DNA of 64,000 bases. Source: Anaeramoeba flamelloides. Lineage: Eukaryota; Metamonada; Anaeramoebidae. Location of the stretch: assembly GCA_027625915.1 (NCBI GenBank), contig JANTQA010000008.1, forward strand, positions 11,347,001-11,411,000. Reading direction: 5' to 3'. Under the pieces are notes generated by a model. That model saw only the letters and a program-made list of their open reading frames with translations. It made no database searches and was not told where the DNA came from. The translations under genes were made by a program, and so were the position numbers. How positions within the stretch are numbered: position 1 is the first letter of the stretch; each line of letters begins with the position of its first letter. Of this stretch, positions 48,967 through 60,616 are shown piece after piece.

Positions 48967-51637
48967 CTGATAAACAAAAAAAAAAACTGCAATTTAAATC
49001 AATATTGCAAATTAATTTAATTTGCAAACCACCACCCAAATACATAGATAGAATAATCTCTTTTGGAATCATAATTCCTTTTGCAAAATTTAATTCCATT
49101 TTTTTTTTTTTATTGTTTTTAAATTGATTAAAATTCATAGTGTTTTGATCAATTTTTTTTGATAGACTAACTTTTATTTCTTATTTTTTTTTCGAATTAT
49201 AGAATTTTTTTTTGTCATTGTTAATTTTGTTTAATTTTTTCTTAGTAATTCTATAGATTTTTAATTTACAAATAAATTTCATGTAAAAATTTCAAATTTT
49301 CAGAGTTTTTTTATTTTTTTCCCATAAATTTTATTTTTTTATTAATTTACTGGTTTTTCAAGCAAATGGACAATTAGTAGTCAGTAGAAAATTTTTTTAT
49401 TGTGTATCCAACTTTTTTGAGATTTTAAAGAGAGACAATAAATGAGATTATTCGAAATAAGAATTAATAATCCAATTGATTATACCCACTGGGCTATTTA
49501 GCGAGCACTGTATGATCAGATATAAGATATTATAAAATCAGATATAAGGCACAAAATAATCAAAACAAATCACAAAAAAAAAAAATAAAAAGGTATAAAA
49601 AATAATTGGCAATAATAACTTGTAAACATTTTTTTGAAACACTTAACAGTATACAATCTTTTTAACGCGCACCATAATTAATGGAATAAGGCACAAAAAA
49701 TAAAATTTTTATCAGGCACAATTCCTTCAGCTATATGATACATAATTTTTTTCTTCCAGTATTGTTTGAGTTGAAAAAATTTTACTAATCCAAGATTTTT
49801 GAGTTTGGGGGGATTGTCAGTTACTTTGGGTTTAGTCCATGCCCAAAGATTGTACTTGATATCAAATAGGAAATAGTGAAATCTAACTTAATTTGGTTGA
49901 CAAAATTCAAATAACAAAAAAAAAATAATTAAAAGGATACTTTTTAGCAAAAATTCAATTCAAAAAAAAAGTTTAACACACATTCTCTATTCCAAAAAAT
50001 TCAAAAAATAAAACTATAAAAAAATCAATAGGATCTCTATTAGAAAAAAATTCAAATAACAAAAAAAAAAATAAAAATATCTCATTCATAAAAGATTTAA
50101 TAATCTAAAAAAGTTTATCAATTAATTCTAAATTGAGAAAAACAAAAAACCCTTTGTTTCTGATTTTATTTTTCACATAAGGTTTGATTTTCTTCAATTT
50201 GAAACAAAATGTTTTCTTTTAGTACAAAATCAATTAACTGTTAATCACAAAATAAAAGGAATAAAATTTTCAGACAGTTTTCTATATAAAAAAGCATCCA
50301 AGAATTTAGTAATGATCAAAATACACAATTCCAAAGAGGAAATAAGAATATAACTGATTTGGTGAATTAAATTGTTTATATTTAACAGGTTCTTGAGATA
50401 TTTTTTTTGAAGAGCTGTAATTTAAGAACTTTGATTTTCCTTTTTTCAAAAGAACATGCTGAGATAAGTTTTATTTATAATTGAAAATCCTAAAGAATGT
50501 TTCTTTTTTATAGAAATACCTAAACATTAATCGATCAAAGAAACTGATAATAAACCCGAATTAAATTTAGTGTTGGTTTCTTAAAGGTCTATTCTTAAAA
50601 GAGAAATTCTTAAAATGAAGGATCAAATTGGAATTTTTATCTCAAAAAATAGAACCATGTTTTTAAGTTAAAATTTTATCAGCAAAAAAAGAAAACATTT
50701 CAAAAAAGCTGAGAAAAATTAGAAAAAACTTTCTACAAATTACAATGCCTCTTTTTAATATTACTCAGAAAGTCAAGACGTTTACTTTCAAAATTCATTT
50801 GAACTGAGTTATAAAGTATCAGGATCGTGAATTGGATTTTTCATTGGAACAAGAAGAAAAAAAATTACGGATTATATTTAGAACCACAGAGTAAAGTTGT
50901 TGAGAACGCATTATTTTGATCACTGTAAGTTTGATTTACTTATCAGCAACAGGCTCTATCAAAGAGTTCGAAAACAACAGTAGATCAATTTTAAAAACAC
51001 ACTATAAACTTTTTTTGATCATACTTTATTCTTTCCCAAGGTTGGTCTTAATTGTTTTTAATTGAATCGCTTTGTCCATGAGCAATTTAAAATTTAACAT
51101 TAAAATAAACTCGATTCATCCAAATTATAAAAAGTTGGTCGATTTATCTTTCATCCTTTTTCAAGGTGAAAATTTTTATAAATGAAAGAGCCATTTAAAT
51201 TCTTTGAAATTAAGGAGTTAATTCAATAGAATGATCAAGATCAAAATATTTTGATGTAATGTTATGACGTGTTTAATTGTTCCCACCTTGTCACAAAAAA
51301 AAAAAAAAAAAAAAAAATCTACCAAGCTATCTATTTGTCCCTTATCTTTGGTATGGTTCACAAAAAAAAATAAAAAAAGATTGCCAATATATTTGTTTCG
51401 TATGTTGGGTTTTTAATTTTTCAAAACAGCTGTGATGTTTGATAAAAACGACAAAAAATTGTCAAGTCAAAAATAAATCCTTTATGAAAGAAATAAAATT
51501 GTTTTCAACTTTAAAAAAACTCAAACGTCAAGAGAAAGTTTTTGTTTTTTGAATTATCAAGCTTTTGACAAAATAAAAATAAAAAAAAAAATACTTTTTT
51601 TACATTTTAACCTTGTGATTAAAATCCACACCAAATA
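48967..51637. other. Gene-poor interval
   Basis: The notable content is the dispersed-repeat copy at 50510-50935 and a poly(A) run of about 22 near 51297-51317. The minus-strand frame at 48881-49138 overlaps the end of the Gln-rich gene and is an artefact. Confidence 0.5.
50510..50935 (+). repeat. Partial copy of the 45.7-47.9 kb dispersed repeat
   Basis: Matches 46370-46790 in order: ATCGATCAAAGAAACTGATA, TGTTGGTTTCTTAAAGGTCT, AAAATGAAGGATCAAATTG, AACAAGAAGAAAAAAA and TTTTGATCACT. Identity is high in the first 130 bp and lower after that. Confidence 0.7.
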
Positions 51638-51988
51638 ATGAAAAAATGCGAGTTTATTTTTAAAACTTCTGAATTCGTTTCGAAAACGTTCCAAATCTCA
51701 AGATGTAAAAAAAAAAGTTTGCGATTTTCTTATCAAAACCCAATTCAAATACAGTTTGTAGAAACCACACAAAAGATTCGTAAAAAGAGAAAAATGTCTG
51801 AAATTCAATTAAACCAAAACAAATCCCCACAATTTGTGCAAATATTAGCTGGATGTAAAGTATCAATTTTTTTAAAGGAAAACCTTGTAATTATTTTTGA
51901 TAAAAATTTTATTCACTCGAATAGACAATATCTCTCAAATTTAATCCAAATTTGTGTTGATTTGAACAAAAACATCAATAAAATATAA
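51638..51988 (+). CDS. Small hypothetical protein, 116 residues
   Basis: The frame runs from ATG at 51638 to TAA, 212 bases upstream of the AAA ATPase start and on the same strand. The sequence is basic at first (CKKKSLRFSYQNPIQIQFVE, then IRKKRKMSEIQLNQ). It then alternates in a beta-like way (FVQILAGCKVSIFLKENLVI, IFDKNFIHSNRQYLSNLIQI). I know no matching family. It may be a separate small gene or a coding exon of an unrecognised 5' part. The spacing is also compatible with an upstream frame in a long leader of the AAA gene. Confidence 0.45.
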   Translation: MKKCEFIFKTSEFVSKTFQISRCKKKSLRFSYQNPIQIQFVETTQKIRKKRKMSEIQLNQNKSPQFVQILAGCKVSIFLKENLVIIFDKNFIHSNRQYLSNLIQICVDLNKNINKI

Positions 51989-52200
51989 TTTTTCCAGAAT
52001 TGTAACTTTTTCCAAATAAAAAATATTCATTTTTTTTTGTAATTTTCTTTTTCTTTTTTTTTTTTTCCAAAAAATTTTCTTTATTTTTCTTTTGATTTGA
52101 TCTCAAATTTGTTGACTTCTTTGTCTCAACTTCAAAACACCAAACGAAAACACATCTTCCCAATTTTGTTTTAATTCTGAACAACTTTTTCAAAATTTGA

Positions 52201-55200
52201 ATGGAAACATCCAATGGAACACCAAAACAAACACAAACACAAAAACACACAACTACAAAGAAATACGGCCCCGATGTCTTGTCTCTTCGCTCAGAGAGGG
52301 CTTTTGAAGAGATTCAAGATTTAGGGTTCGAAACAAAGTACTTAAAAAAGGAAACAACCCGGAACGAATCTGTGCGGGCGCTGTCCAGTATGGTTGGGGA
52401 AACACAGCCGCTTCAGCAAAAGACGAAGACGTATTCAAGATATGCGAATTTGTTTTCCTTATTTGGATCGCGGCTGAGGATCCCCATTTATAAGCTGCCA
52501 TTTGAGTTTGGGAGTTCGAAGGAATGCAATTCAAGATTGTTTGGAAGAAATGGTGAATTTAGCTTCTCGTTGGCCAATATCTTAATTGACAATTTAACGA
52601 AGCTGAGGTATCTCAGAGTGCATGGCAAGACAGGCAAGGTGCTTTTAAATGGAGGAAGATTAGCACATGGCCATAAAATCATTTTAAAAGATGGCGACAA
52701 TATTGAGTTCATTGGCAAATATGGGAAGCGTTACTCTTTCATTTTTCTAACAGAAGAGTTTTTGAGCAACAGACAAAACAAATTAACACGAAGTAACCAC
52801 CAAAACCAAAAGAAAGGCCATCAAAACCAAAATTTAAAAAACCAAAGGTCACACCAAAAAGGCCTTAACGAATGCCGTTCATTTCAAAAATATTTCCAAA
52901 TTTTGCCTTTAAAGCAAAGATTTTGCAGAGGGATCCTATTGAACAAATTCAGATCAACGAACAGAATGATGACGAGCGAAGGGAGAAATTATAAATTTTC
53001 TTCAATTGAATATCCTATCGATCAAACATTAACAAAGCTATTAAAAATGAACTTCCAGACACATTTAAATGATTTGCTATCTTCAACACCAAAACAGAAT
53101 TTAAAATCAAGCTTTAAGATCCAAGAAAGAAAAGAAGGTAGAAAACTTTTACTAACAGGTCCATTGTCTTCGATGTTTTTAATTGAAAAAATTAGTAAGG
53201 CTTTAGCAAATGAGTTAGGATTAAAATATTTTGTTTTTGATTTTTTAGAAATGGTTTCACTTTTGAAAGTATTCAAAACCATCATCAAAAAAAAAGAACA
53301 ACAAAAATTAAAAAACCAAAAACAAAAACAAAATAAAAACCAAAGCCAACAACAACAACAAAACAAAAATGACAATAAAAACCAAAACCAAAAGACAGCC
53401 TTTAAAAATGGTGATCGAATTTTATATGTTGGGCCAAATTTCCAAAATATTGATTCTGATCGACTTATTAAAGCGCTTTCTTTTAATTGGAAACAAAAAA
53501 AAAGCAATAACAACAACAACAACAACAACACAAATAATCAATCAAAGACCTTTTTATCTGGACCAAAACCAGGATCCTTTGGAAAGGTTGTAATGACTTT
53601 TGCTGAGGAGTCTTCTTATTCTTCACCTTATGTAGGCGTTGAATTTGATCAACCACTGCCAAACATTGGCTGCAATCTAGGCATTTCAAAGAACAATAAA
53701 AACCATAATAATAGGAATGGTTTTTTTGTTAAAAAATCAGAGATCATTAAATTAGACGAAAGTGTAGATCAAGATCATCCTGCTATCTTGTGCCAGGAAT
53801 TATTTTCGATTTTAAAAAAAATAAATGAGCCCTTTCTTTTGTTTATTCCAAAAATTGAACAAACAATGTTTTATTCATATCATATTTTGGAATGCCTAAA
53901 ATCAGGAATAAATAATTTGATTGATAATAACCCCAATGCCTTTATAATTAGTGGCCTTGAAATAGGCAACAAAAAGCTTTCTCGATCACAATCCTTATCA
54001 ATTATTAAAACACTTCAACAAAAGCAAAAATTAAAACAACAACAACAGCAGCAGCAGCAGCAACAGGGACAAGAACAAACACAAGTGCAGCAACAGCAGC
54101 AAAAATCCAAACAGAAACAACAGCAGCAGCAACTCAAGAACCAATTAAATTCAATGAACAATGAAGAAAAGATCGAATACTTGAATAAAAAATTGGAATT
54201 ATTAAATAAATTTGAATCCTTGTCCCCCATTAAAAAACTAATGAATAACTTAATTTTTAAACGAGACACAGAAATGATCAATTTCTTATCCATTTTCCTT
54301 GGGCAAATTATCAGAATTAGAAAGCCAAAAAAACTTGAACAAATAGAAAAATGGGAAAAATGTGTCAAAATAGATCAAAAAAGAAATTTAATACAACACA
54401 ATTGCTCACTAATGAAATTTATGTGTAAAAAAATGAAAATTTCAATCAAATTAAAGCAAATAAATTCAAATCTTTTCATTTTGAAAAGATATAATTTTGA
54501 AGAAATGAATTCAATATTGGGACATGCAATGTCACACACACTTCAAAAGAAATTTTTGAGGAGTGAATCAAATAATACTAATACTAATACTAATAATATT
54601 ATTTTAGAAAATGATGATTTAATTTATGGGTTCAATTTATTTCATGAGTTGAATAATTTAAATAAAATTAATATTCCAAAATTAAATCAAAAAAACGATA
54701 AAGAGCCAAATTCAAAAATGGACATAGAAAAAGAAAGTGGAAGTGAAAATGAAAATGAAAATGAAAATGAAAGAGAAAGAGAAAGAAAAAATGGAAATGA
54801 AAGATTAAAAAAATTATCAACACTTGAACAAAATCTTTATCAAGAAATAGTGGTTCCAAAGGCCTTGACGAAAATCAAATTTAAAGATATTGGAGGAATG
54901 AAAAAAATTAAAAAGCAAATTAAAGAACAAATCATTTATCCATTTAATAGACCCGAGTTATATCAGAATTTTAAATTATTACAACGTAAAAATTTTAAAG
55001 GGCTTTTATTATATGGCCCACCAGGAACCGGTAAAACAATGATAGCACAAGCAATTGCAACCGAATGTAATTGCACATTTTTAAATATAACACCAGCATT
55101 GTTCAGCTCGAAATGGTATGGCGTTGCAGAAAAAAACGTGCAAGCCATTTTTTCGATCGCAAAAAAATTATCACCATCAATTATTTTTATTGACGAAGTA

Positions 55201-55863
55201 GATTCAATATTAAGTAAACGCACAAGCGATGGCAACCTTGAAAGAGAAACCTCTAGGAGAATTAAGAATTTATTTATGCAACACTGGGAAGGCATCAAAA
55301 GCAACGGTAAAGGCAATATTTTAGTAATTGGCGCAACCAACAGACCTTATGATCTAGACGAAGCGATCTTGAGAAGATTTGAAAAAAAAGTTTCCGTGCC
55401 TTTGCCCGATTTATCACAGAGAAAGCAAATTCTGAAAACACTGCTATTGAAAAATAACTTAGTTTCTGATGATTTTAATTTGAATGAATTATCTTTATTG
55501 ACCAAGGGATTTACTGGATCAGACCTCAAAAATTTAATCACAACTTCTTCTTACTATCCTATTTATGAACAGTTGCAATCAGAAAATCCTAAAATTAGTT
55601 CACTAAATAACAATTTTAAAATTCCAAATCTTAACCATTTTAATAAAAACAATACCAATTCATCATCATCTTCATTGGCATCTGATAACAACGTGCAAAT
55701 AAAATTACGAAAATTACAATTAGAGGATTTTAAAAAAAGTCTTTTAAAAATCAAAAGTTCAATAAATATTAATTCTTTAGATTTTAAACTATTAAACAAA
55801 TGGCATTCTGAATATTCAATATCCAATATTTCAATTGAAAATAATTTTAAAAGTCTTTTTTGA
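52201..55863 (+). CDS. FHA-domain AAA ATPase with CAP-Gly-like insert (plant At1g02890/At4g02480-type architecture)
   Basis: Intronless, 1,220 residues, from ATG at 52201 to TGA. Residues about 81-185 resemble an FHA domain (LPFEFGSSKECNSR, GKVLLNGGRLAHGHKIILKD, GDNIEFIGKYGKRYSFIF). Residues about 255-360 match the degenerate nucleotide-binding-like region of the plant family (KLLLTGPLSSMFLIEKISKA). At about 402-512 lies a CAP-Gly-like module: GDRILYVG, then GKVVMTFAEE, YVGVEFDQPLP and GFFVKKSEIIKLD. Poly-Gln (about 613-643) and Glu/Asn runs (about 847-860) are linkers. The C-terminal AAA domain begins FKDIGGMKKIKKQIKEQI at about 893. It has Walker A GPPGTGKT (939-946), Walker B IIFIDE (994-999), GATNRP (1044-1049) and the arginine pair R1058/R1059, so it should be an active ATPase. 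The core belongs to the Msp1/ATAD1-spastin-katanin-Vps4 clade, whose members extract proteins or remodel membranes and microtubules. No transmembrane segment is evident. Confidence 0.92.
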   Translation: METSNGTPKQTQTQKHTTTKKYGPDVLSLRSERAFEEIQDLGFETKYLKKETTRNESVRALSSMVGETQPLQQKTKTYSRYANLFSLFGSRLRIPIYKLPFEFGSSKECNSRLFGRNGEFSFSLANILIDNLTKLRYLRVHGKTGKVLLNGGRLAHGHKIILKDGDNIEFIGKYGKRYSFIFLTEEFLSNRQNKLTRSNHQNQKKGHQNQNLKNQRSHQKGLNECRSFQKYFQILPLKQRFCRGILLNKFRSTNRMMTSEGRNYKFSSIEYPIDQTLTKLLKMNFQTHLNDLLSSTPKQNLKSSFKIQERKEGRKLLLTGPLSSMFLIEKISKALANELGLKYFVFDFLEMVSLLKVFKTIIKKKEQQKLKNQKQKQNKNQSQQQQQNKNDNKNQNQKTAFKNGDRILYVGPNFQNIDSDRLIKALSFNWKQKKSNNNNNNNNTNNQSKTFLSGPKPGSFGKVVMTFAEESSYSSPYVGVEFDQPLPNIGCNLGISKNNKNHNNRNGFFVKKSEIIKLDESVDQDHPAILCQELFSILKKINEPFLLFIPKIEQTMFYSYHILECLKSGINNLIDNNPNAFIISGLEIGNKKLSRSQSLSIIKTLQQKQKLKQQQQQQQQQQGQEQTQVQQQQQKSKQKQQQQQLKNQLNSMNNEEKIEYLNKKLELLNKFESLSPIKKLMNNLIFKRDTEMINFLSIFLGQIIRIRKPKKLEQIEKWEKCVKIDQKRNLIQHNCSLMKFMCKKMKISIKLKQINSNLFILKRYNFEEMNSILGHAMSHTLQKKFLRSESNNTNTNTNNIILENDDLIYGFNLFHELNNLNKINIPKLNQKNDKEPNSKMDIEKESGSENENENENERERERKNGNERLKKLSTLEQNLYQEIVVPKALTKIKFKDIGGMKKIKKQIKEQIIYPFNRPELYQNFKLLQRKNFKGLLLYGPPGTGKTMIAQAIATECNCTFLNITPALFSSKWYGVAEKNVQAIFSIAKKLSPSIIFIDEVDSILSKRTSDGNLERETSRRIKNLFMQHWEGIKSNGKGNILVIGATNRPYDLDEAILRRFEKKVSVPLPDLSQRKQILKTLLLKNNLVSDDFNLNELSLLTKGFTGSDLKNLITTSSYYPIYEQLQSENPKISSLNNNFKIPNLNHFNKNNTNSSSSSLASDNNVQIKLRKLQLEDFKKSLLKIKSSININSLDFKLLNKWHSEYSISNISIENNFKSLF

Positions 55864-58324
55864 ATAATCCTTAATACAAGTTTTTAAATTATAATTTATT
55901 ATTTTTAGTTAATACCAAATTTATTAATATATATATATTTATTATAATCTTTTATTCTAAATTTAATGAAATTGGCGAATAATCTTTGATTTTGTTTTTT
56001 TTTTTATTTAAAAAACAAATACAGCCCAACTTCAATAATTTATTAAGAAAAAAATTAACATTTACAAATGAAATTTTTAAATCAAGAATTAAAAATTATT
56101 TTTAATATTTCATTATATTTATGTAAATGTATTTTTTTTTTTTTTTTTTTTTTTTGGTATTATTATTGTAAATTCTTTAAAAATTTATTAATTAGGATTA
56201 TAAAACAACAAAAAAAATTTCTTTTTTTCTGAGATATTAGCTGTAAATCAATATTTTTATAAAAAATAAAAGTCATTTTTTATCTCATTTTTTTTTTTTT
56301 TTTACTTTTACTTTTAAATACAAAACGGAACTATTTAAACCATTTACAAAAAGACAATTGAACTTTAAAACTTTTGAAAAAAAACATTTAGGTGCTTTTT
56401 TTTTATTCTAATTTCAAATTAAAAAAAACCTTCATTTTAATTGATCAACTTTAATATTCTTATAGTGCTTATAATAAAAAATTACTTTAAAGTTTGATAT
56501 ATTGAAGAAGTTACCAAAATATCTCTTGGTAAACTTTTTTTTTTTGGTATTTTATTTTGGTTTTTATTTCATTAGTTATAAACACCTTGAACAAATTCAC
56601 ACATTTTATTTTTATTAAGTAATTTCTTTGATGACTATGTTTATTATTTGTGTTGATTAGATTGATAGAACCATCCAAATTTATTATTAATTGATTAAAC
56701 GAGTCTTTTAGATATTTAAACATAAGTAAATGGTAAAATATATTTAAAAATATAACAACACTTCTTCTAAAAGACACAGAAAAAATAAAATAAATAAAAT
56801 TATTTCAATGAATTTGAACAAACTAAATCTCAAATAAAGATATACAATAAAATGATTGTAAATATTAAGAACACATAATGAAAATATTACTAAAAGATTT
56901 TTATGTATTGGTTGAATTCAAAAAAAAAAAAAAAAGAGTTACAACATAAATAACTTTCTGGCTTTTTGGTTTATACATAAACAAAAAACAGTAAAAAAAA
57001 ATACTAGACTATTTTAAACCCATGTTTTAAGACAAGTGGTTAATATACACATTAAGAAGTTCAAAATTAAGGTTCATTTTATATTTAATTAAAAGCATAC
57101 CGATGAATTTGAATGAATGTTTGAAAATATTTTGCCCCATGTTTCATTTTGGAACTTTTTTACCCCCCTTTTACCTTATCTTTTGAATAAAGCACAGCAT
57201 TGATACAAAAGCCAAAAAAAATGTAAAATTAGTAGAAATTCATAATATTCCTTATCAAAACTCTTTAATGAGAAAGAATTATAATCTTTTCAAAATTTGA
57301 AATTGATAATAAAAGTTTTAAATGTTTTTGAATTTATCAGGATATTACCATATTTCTCAAATTTATTTAATATATATATATAAATATTGTGAAAGCGAGA
57401 GCAGAATTTATTTGAGGATTTTTACAATAAAAAAGTCGTCGAAAAAATACACCCCCTTTCTAGTAATTTGGGGGTTTTATATAGATATTTATAATTTTAA
57501 AATGTAATTATTAAATATAATTGATAATAGTTAAAAACGAACAATCATCTTCATAACTGAGTAAATAAAACAAAATGTAAAACATCCAATCAATATTTTT
57601 ATTATAAATTACTCTGTAAAATTGACCTATGGGAAAAAAGAAAATAATAAAAAAGTAAATAAAATATTGATTATTAGAAACTTTTTGATGAATAAAAATT
57701 ATTTTTTTTTGTAGAGTAAAAAAACCACTTGAAATATTACCAATTAACTTTCATAAATAAATTTTAATTAGTTAAATTAAATTAAATCTATTGAAAAGAG
57801 ATAAAATACAAAACAAAAATTTTTTTCAGGAAAGAAAAACATTACATCAATGTTCCAATAAAAACAATTTCTATAATAATTAAAAAAAAGATAATTGTAT
57901 TTTTAAAAAATTAAAGAAAAAAAACTAAATAATCGAAATTATTATATAAAATTAAAAGGATCAAACTTATTTATTCAAAAATTGTTAACTCGCTTTATAA
58001 ATTTCTTGAAGTGGTTTAATTACTTTATATCCTCTTTTTGTATTGAAAAAAATAAAATCCAATTTTTTCTTTTTTTTGATAATTTAATTTTTCTTTAATT
58101 TATTTTTCTATCTTTTTTTTATACTTTTTTTTTTACGAATATAGTTTTTTTATTTACTTTTTTTTTTTCAAAAGATCAAGTGGAAAAAAAAAAACTAAAA
58201 AAATTCAAAAAAACATTAAGAAAATTGATACCGAGTAATTTCTTTCAATATTTTTATTGATAACCAAGAAATCTACCTTATAAAATTCTTTCAATATAAG
58301 TCCACTATTAAAAAAACTGTAACA

Positions 58325-58525
58325 CCCATTTCAAAAATTGTTATTCATAATTTTTTAATTTTTATTTTATTTTTTTAAAATTTTAAAATATCATGTTTTT
58401 ATATGTTTATATGAATTAAAAAGTCAATTATTAAGAGCTTTAATTATTTGTTAAAGTTGAAAACTAAACAAACAAAAATTTTTAAATTTATTATTTCAGA
58501 TGAGCCACAATTTTTGAAAAGAAGG
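58325..58525. repeat. TIR element family III, copy 3
   Basis: The left tip is CCCATTTCAAAAATTGTTAT and the right tip, read on the minus strand, is CCTTCTTTTCAAAAATTGTGGCTCA. Length is about 201 bp. The interior is unlike copy 1, so only the ends are conserved, as often seen when different non-autonomous elements share one transposase. Confidence 0.65.
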
Positions 58526-59329
58526 TTATACTAAACTGTGAATTATTTTTTTTTGTTTGGAATTTACCCAACTATCATTTCATACTTTCAATTTCCTAAA
58601 CATTGATTCTTTTTCTACATTGAAAATTAATAATATATAAAAATGAAAACACTATATGAAAAATTTAACCTTTATAACAAAAATAAAAATGAAATGGAAG
58701 CTTTAGCTATAACATATTTTTTTTACACAAAGAAATAATATGTCATCCACTTATTTGATGTTTATATTACTCAAGTAAATTTAGAAAAAAAATTATTAAC
58801 CAAGAACTGTAATTTCCAAAATACCAAAAATAATAGGTTCCAACAATTTAAAAACAAGAACTGAACAAAACTTCAAGTTTCCATGATTTCTTTTCTTGTA
58901 AATATAATTTTGTCTTGATCTATTAAAAAAAAAATCTCTTATTTCATAAGAGAAATTGAAAAATTTATATTATATTAGAAATTAAATTTTCTATTTCATA
59001 ATACACAATTTTAAAATAGAGACCCAGTGTCTTATTTAATATTCTTTTACTATGAAGTTGGAAAAACTGTATTAAAAATTGAACGTCTTGAATGAAAGTA
59101 GGTTAAATCCCAAACAAAAAAAAATGTTCAATAGTAAAAATTTCAATTTATTTATTCCAAAATTGAGATATACAATAATTTTGGAGACAAAACCTTTATT
59201 ATTTACCAGTATTTTTTTTTACATTTCTTGCCTATAATTGGATCTCAAACTTTTTTTTATTTTCTAAATATTTGGATAAAAAAAAATCAAGTTTTTAAAA
59301 TTCCTGTTTGATTATTGGTTTTAGATTAA

Positions 59330-59550
59330 CAAAAGGGAAATAATTTTAACTTTATTTTCCTATTTTTCTTTATTTTACGAAATAGAGATATCAAAAGAAA
59401 TATGTTGTGAATTGTGATCTCAATTTGTTTACCAAATGCTTTTTATTTTCACATATTTGGATCATATTAATTGAATGAACGAACAATCCTAAATGAAACT
59501 CAGATATCAGAATTGAAAAAAAGTAATTCTTGTCTTTGAATAATAAATGA
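59330..59550 (+). repeat. Degenerate dispersed repeat, partner of 9776-9990
   Basis: Contains AATTGTGATCTCAATTTGTT and, downstream, CAGAATTGAAAAAAAGTAAT, in the same order as the first copy. Confidence 0.45.
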
Positions 59551-60063
59551 TCAAAAGATTAGACTTGGATCTACAATCTTCACCTGAGCAAATAGGGAAC
59601 TCAAAGAAAAACATGGAAATTGTCAGTTGTTATTTATTTATTTGATCCCTATTTACTGTTATTTTATGAGCAAATTGGCAATCATAAATGATTAGAATAC
59701 TTTCATAAACGAATTGAAAAGATAGTTATCACAAAGTGAATCTTATTTAAATTTCTAATGAAGCAAACAAAGAATTCCTTTTTATTTTCTTCTTTCTATC
59801 TTTAATTTATAAAGTTTTAAACAAAAAAAGAAATCTGAGAAACCAACAAAATACTTTTAAAAATGTGTGTCTGCCTTAAATTAAATAATTCCAAAATCTT
59901 TTGGAAAAAAGACTTTCAATCTCCTGACTTTCTAATATAAAGAAGACAAACTATTGAAAATATTTAGTTCAACCTTAATAAATTCAAAAATTTTTACAAA
60001 ATTAGCATCATTTTTTTGATTTCTAAACCCAATTAATATTCTTTTCTTCAAGAAAAAAGAATA

Positions 60064-60616
60064 ATGACACTATTAGTCGACGAATTCAATTCAATTTCTC
60101 GGTTCTCTGATGAAAGCCAAAATTCAAGTGAAGAAATTAGTGAAGAGAACTTAACAAAAAAAAAATGGGAAAAAAAAGATGAAGAATTACCGATCTTTCT
60201 CCTTGAAAAAGTAGATTTTGACTACCCAAGTGATTTTGTTGCTGTGTGTGTATCAAATGAAATTATGTACATGGGCTGTTCAAATAACAATATTATTCGT
60301 GTCAATCTTAAAAACCCAAGCAGCTTTGATAGTAAGGAATCTTAAATGTTTTTTTTTCAAAAAAAAAAAAGAGTCTTTTGTGATGGGGAATTAACCTTTT
60401 GTTTTTACTTTTTTTTTTTTTTTTTTTTTTCATCTTTTTCTATTTTTTTGATTAGATATAACCTTTACCAAAAACCATACAACTCCTTTAATCCAAAACC
60501 TTTTCCTTGATCCAACAGGTTCGGTTTTGATAATTGCATGCAACGGGAATGAAAATTTCATTTATGAAAGAACAAAAAAATCTCACCAAAAGGCGACAAA
60601 AATTTCAAAATTAAAA
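60064..60616 (+). CDS. Vps18/Pep3-like protein, N-terminal exons (gene runs off or is truncated)
   Basis: Two exons are clear, 60064-60331 and 60456-60616, joined by a phase 1 GT-AG intron of 124 bp. They give 143 residues. After an acidic leader, the sequence IFLLEKVDFDYPSDFVAVCV, SNEIMYMGCSNNNIIRVNLK and NLFLDPTGSVLIIACNGNEN, then FIYERTKKSHQ, follows the start of the Vps18 beta-propeller, where the first blades precede a KLKG motif. The exon closes with SKLK/GTAAAT, a good donor in phase 0. Vps18 is a core subunit of the HOPS and CORVET tethering complexes on endosomes and lysosomes. The remaining roughly 800 residues are not found before 64000. A long intron like those of the GH31 gene, here containing transposon debris, is the simplest explanation, but truncation by rearrangement is possible. 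Assignment rests on a short N-terminus. Confidence 0.75.

Larger units (their letters stand above)
55864..60063. other. Gene-poor interval between the AAA ATPase and the Vps18-like gene
   Basis: Contains a TIR family III element (58325-58525) and a degenerate dispersed repeat (59330-59550). Frames at 56511-56777 (-) and 57322-57507 (+) are low-complexity and not supported. Long T- and A-runs are common. Confidence 0.55.

Noticed and set aside
53022-54368. Minus-strand open frames rich in Leu, Cys and Phe opposite the AAA gene
   Set aside because: They read CAA/AAC/CAG repeats backwards (TTG, GTT, CTG) and vanish outside the repeat tracts. The plus-strand frame has recognised domains.
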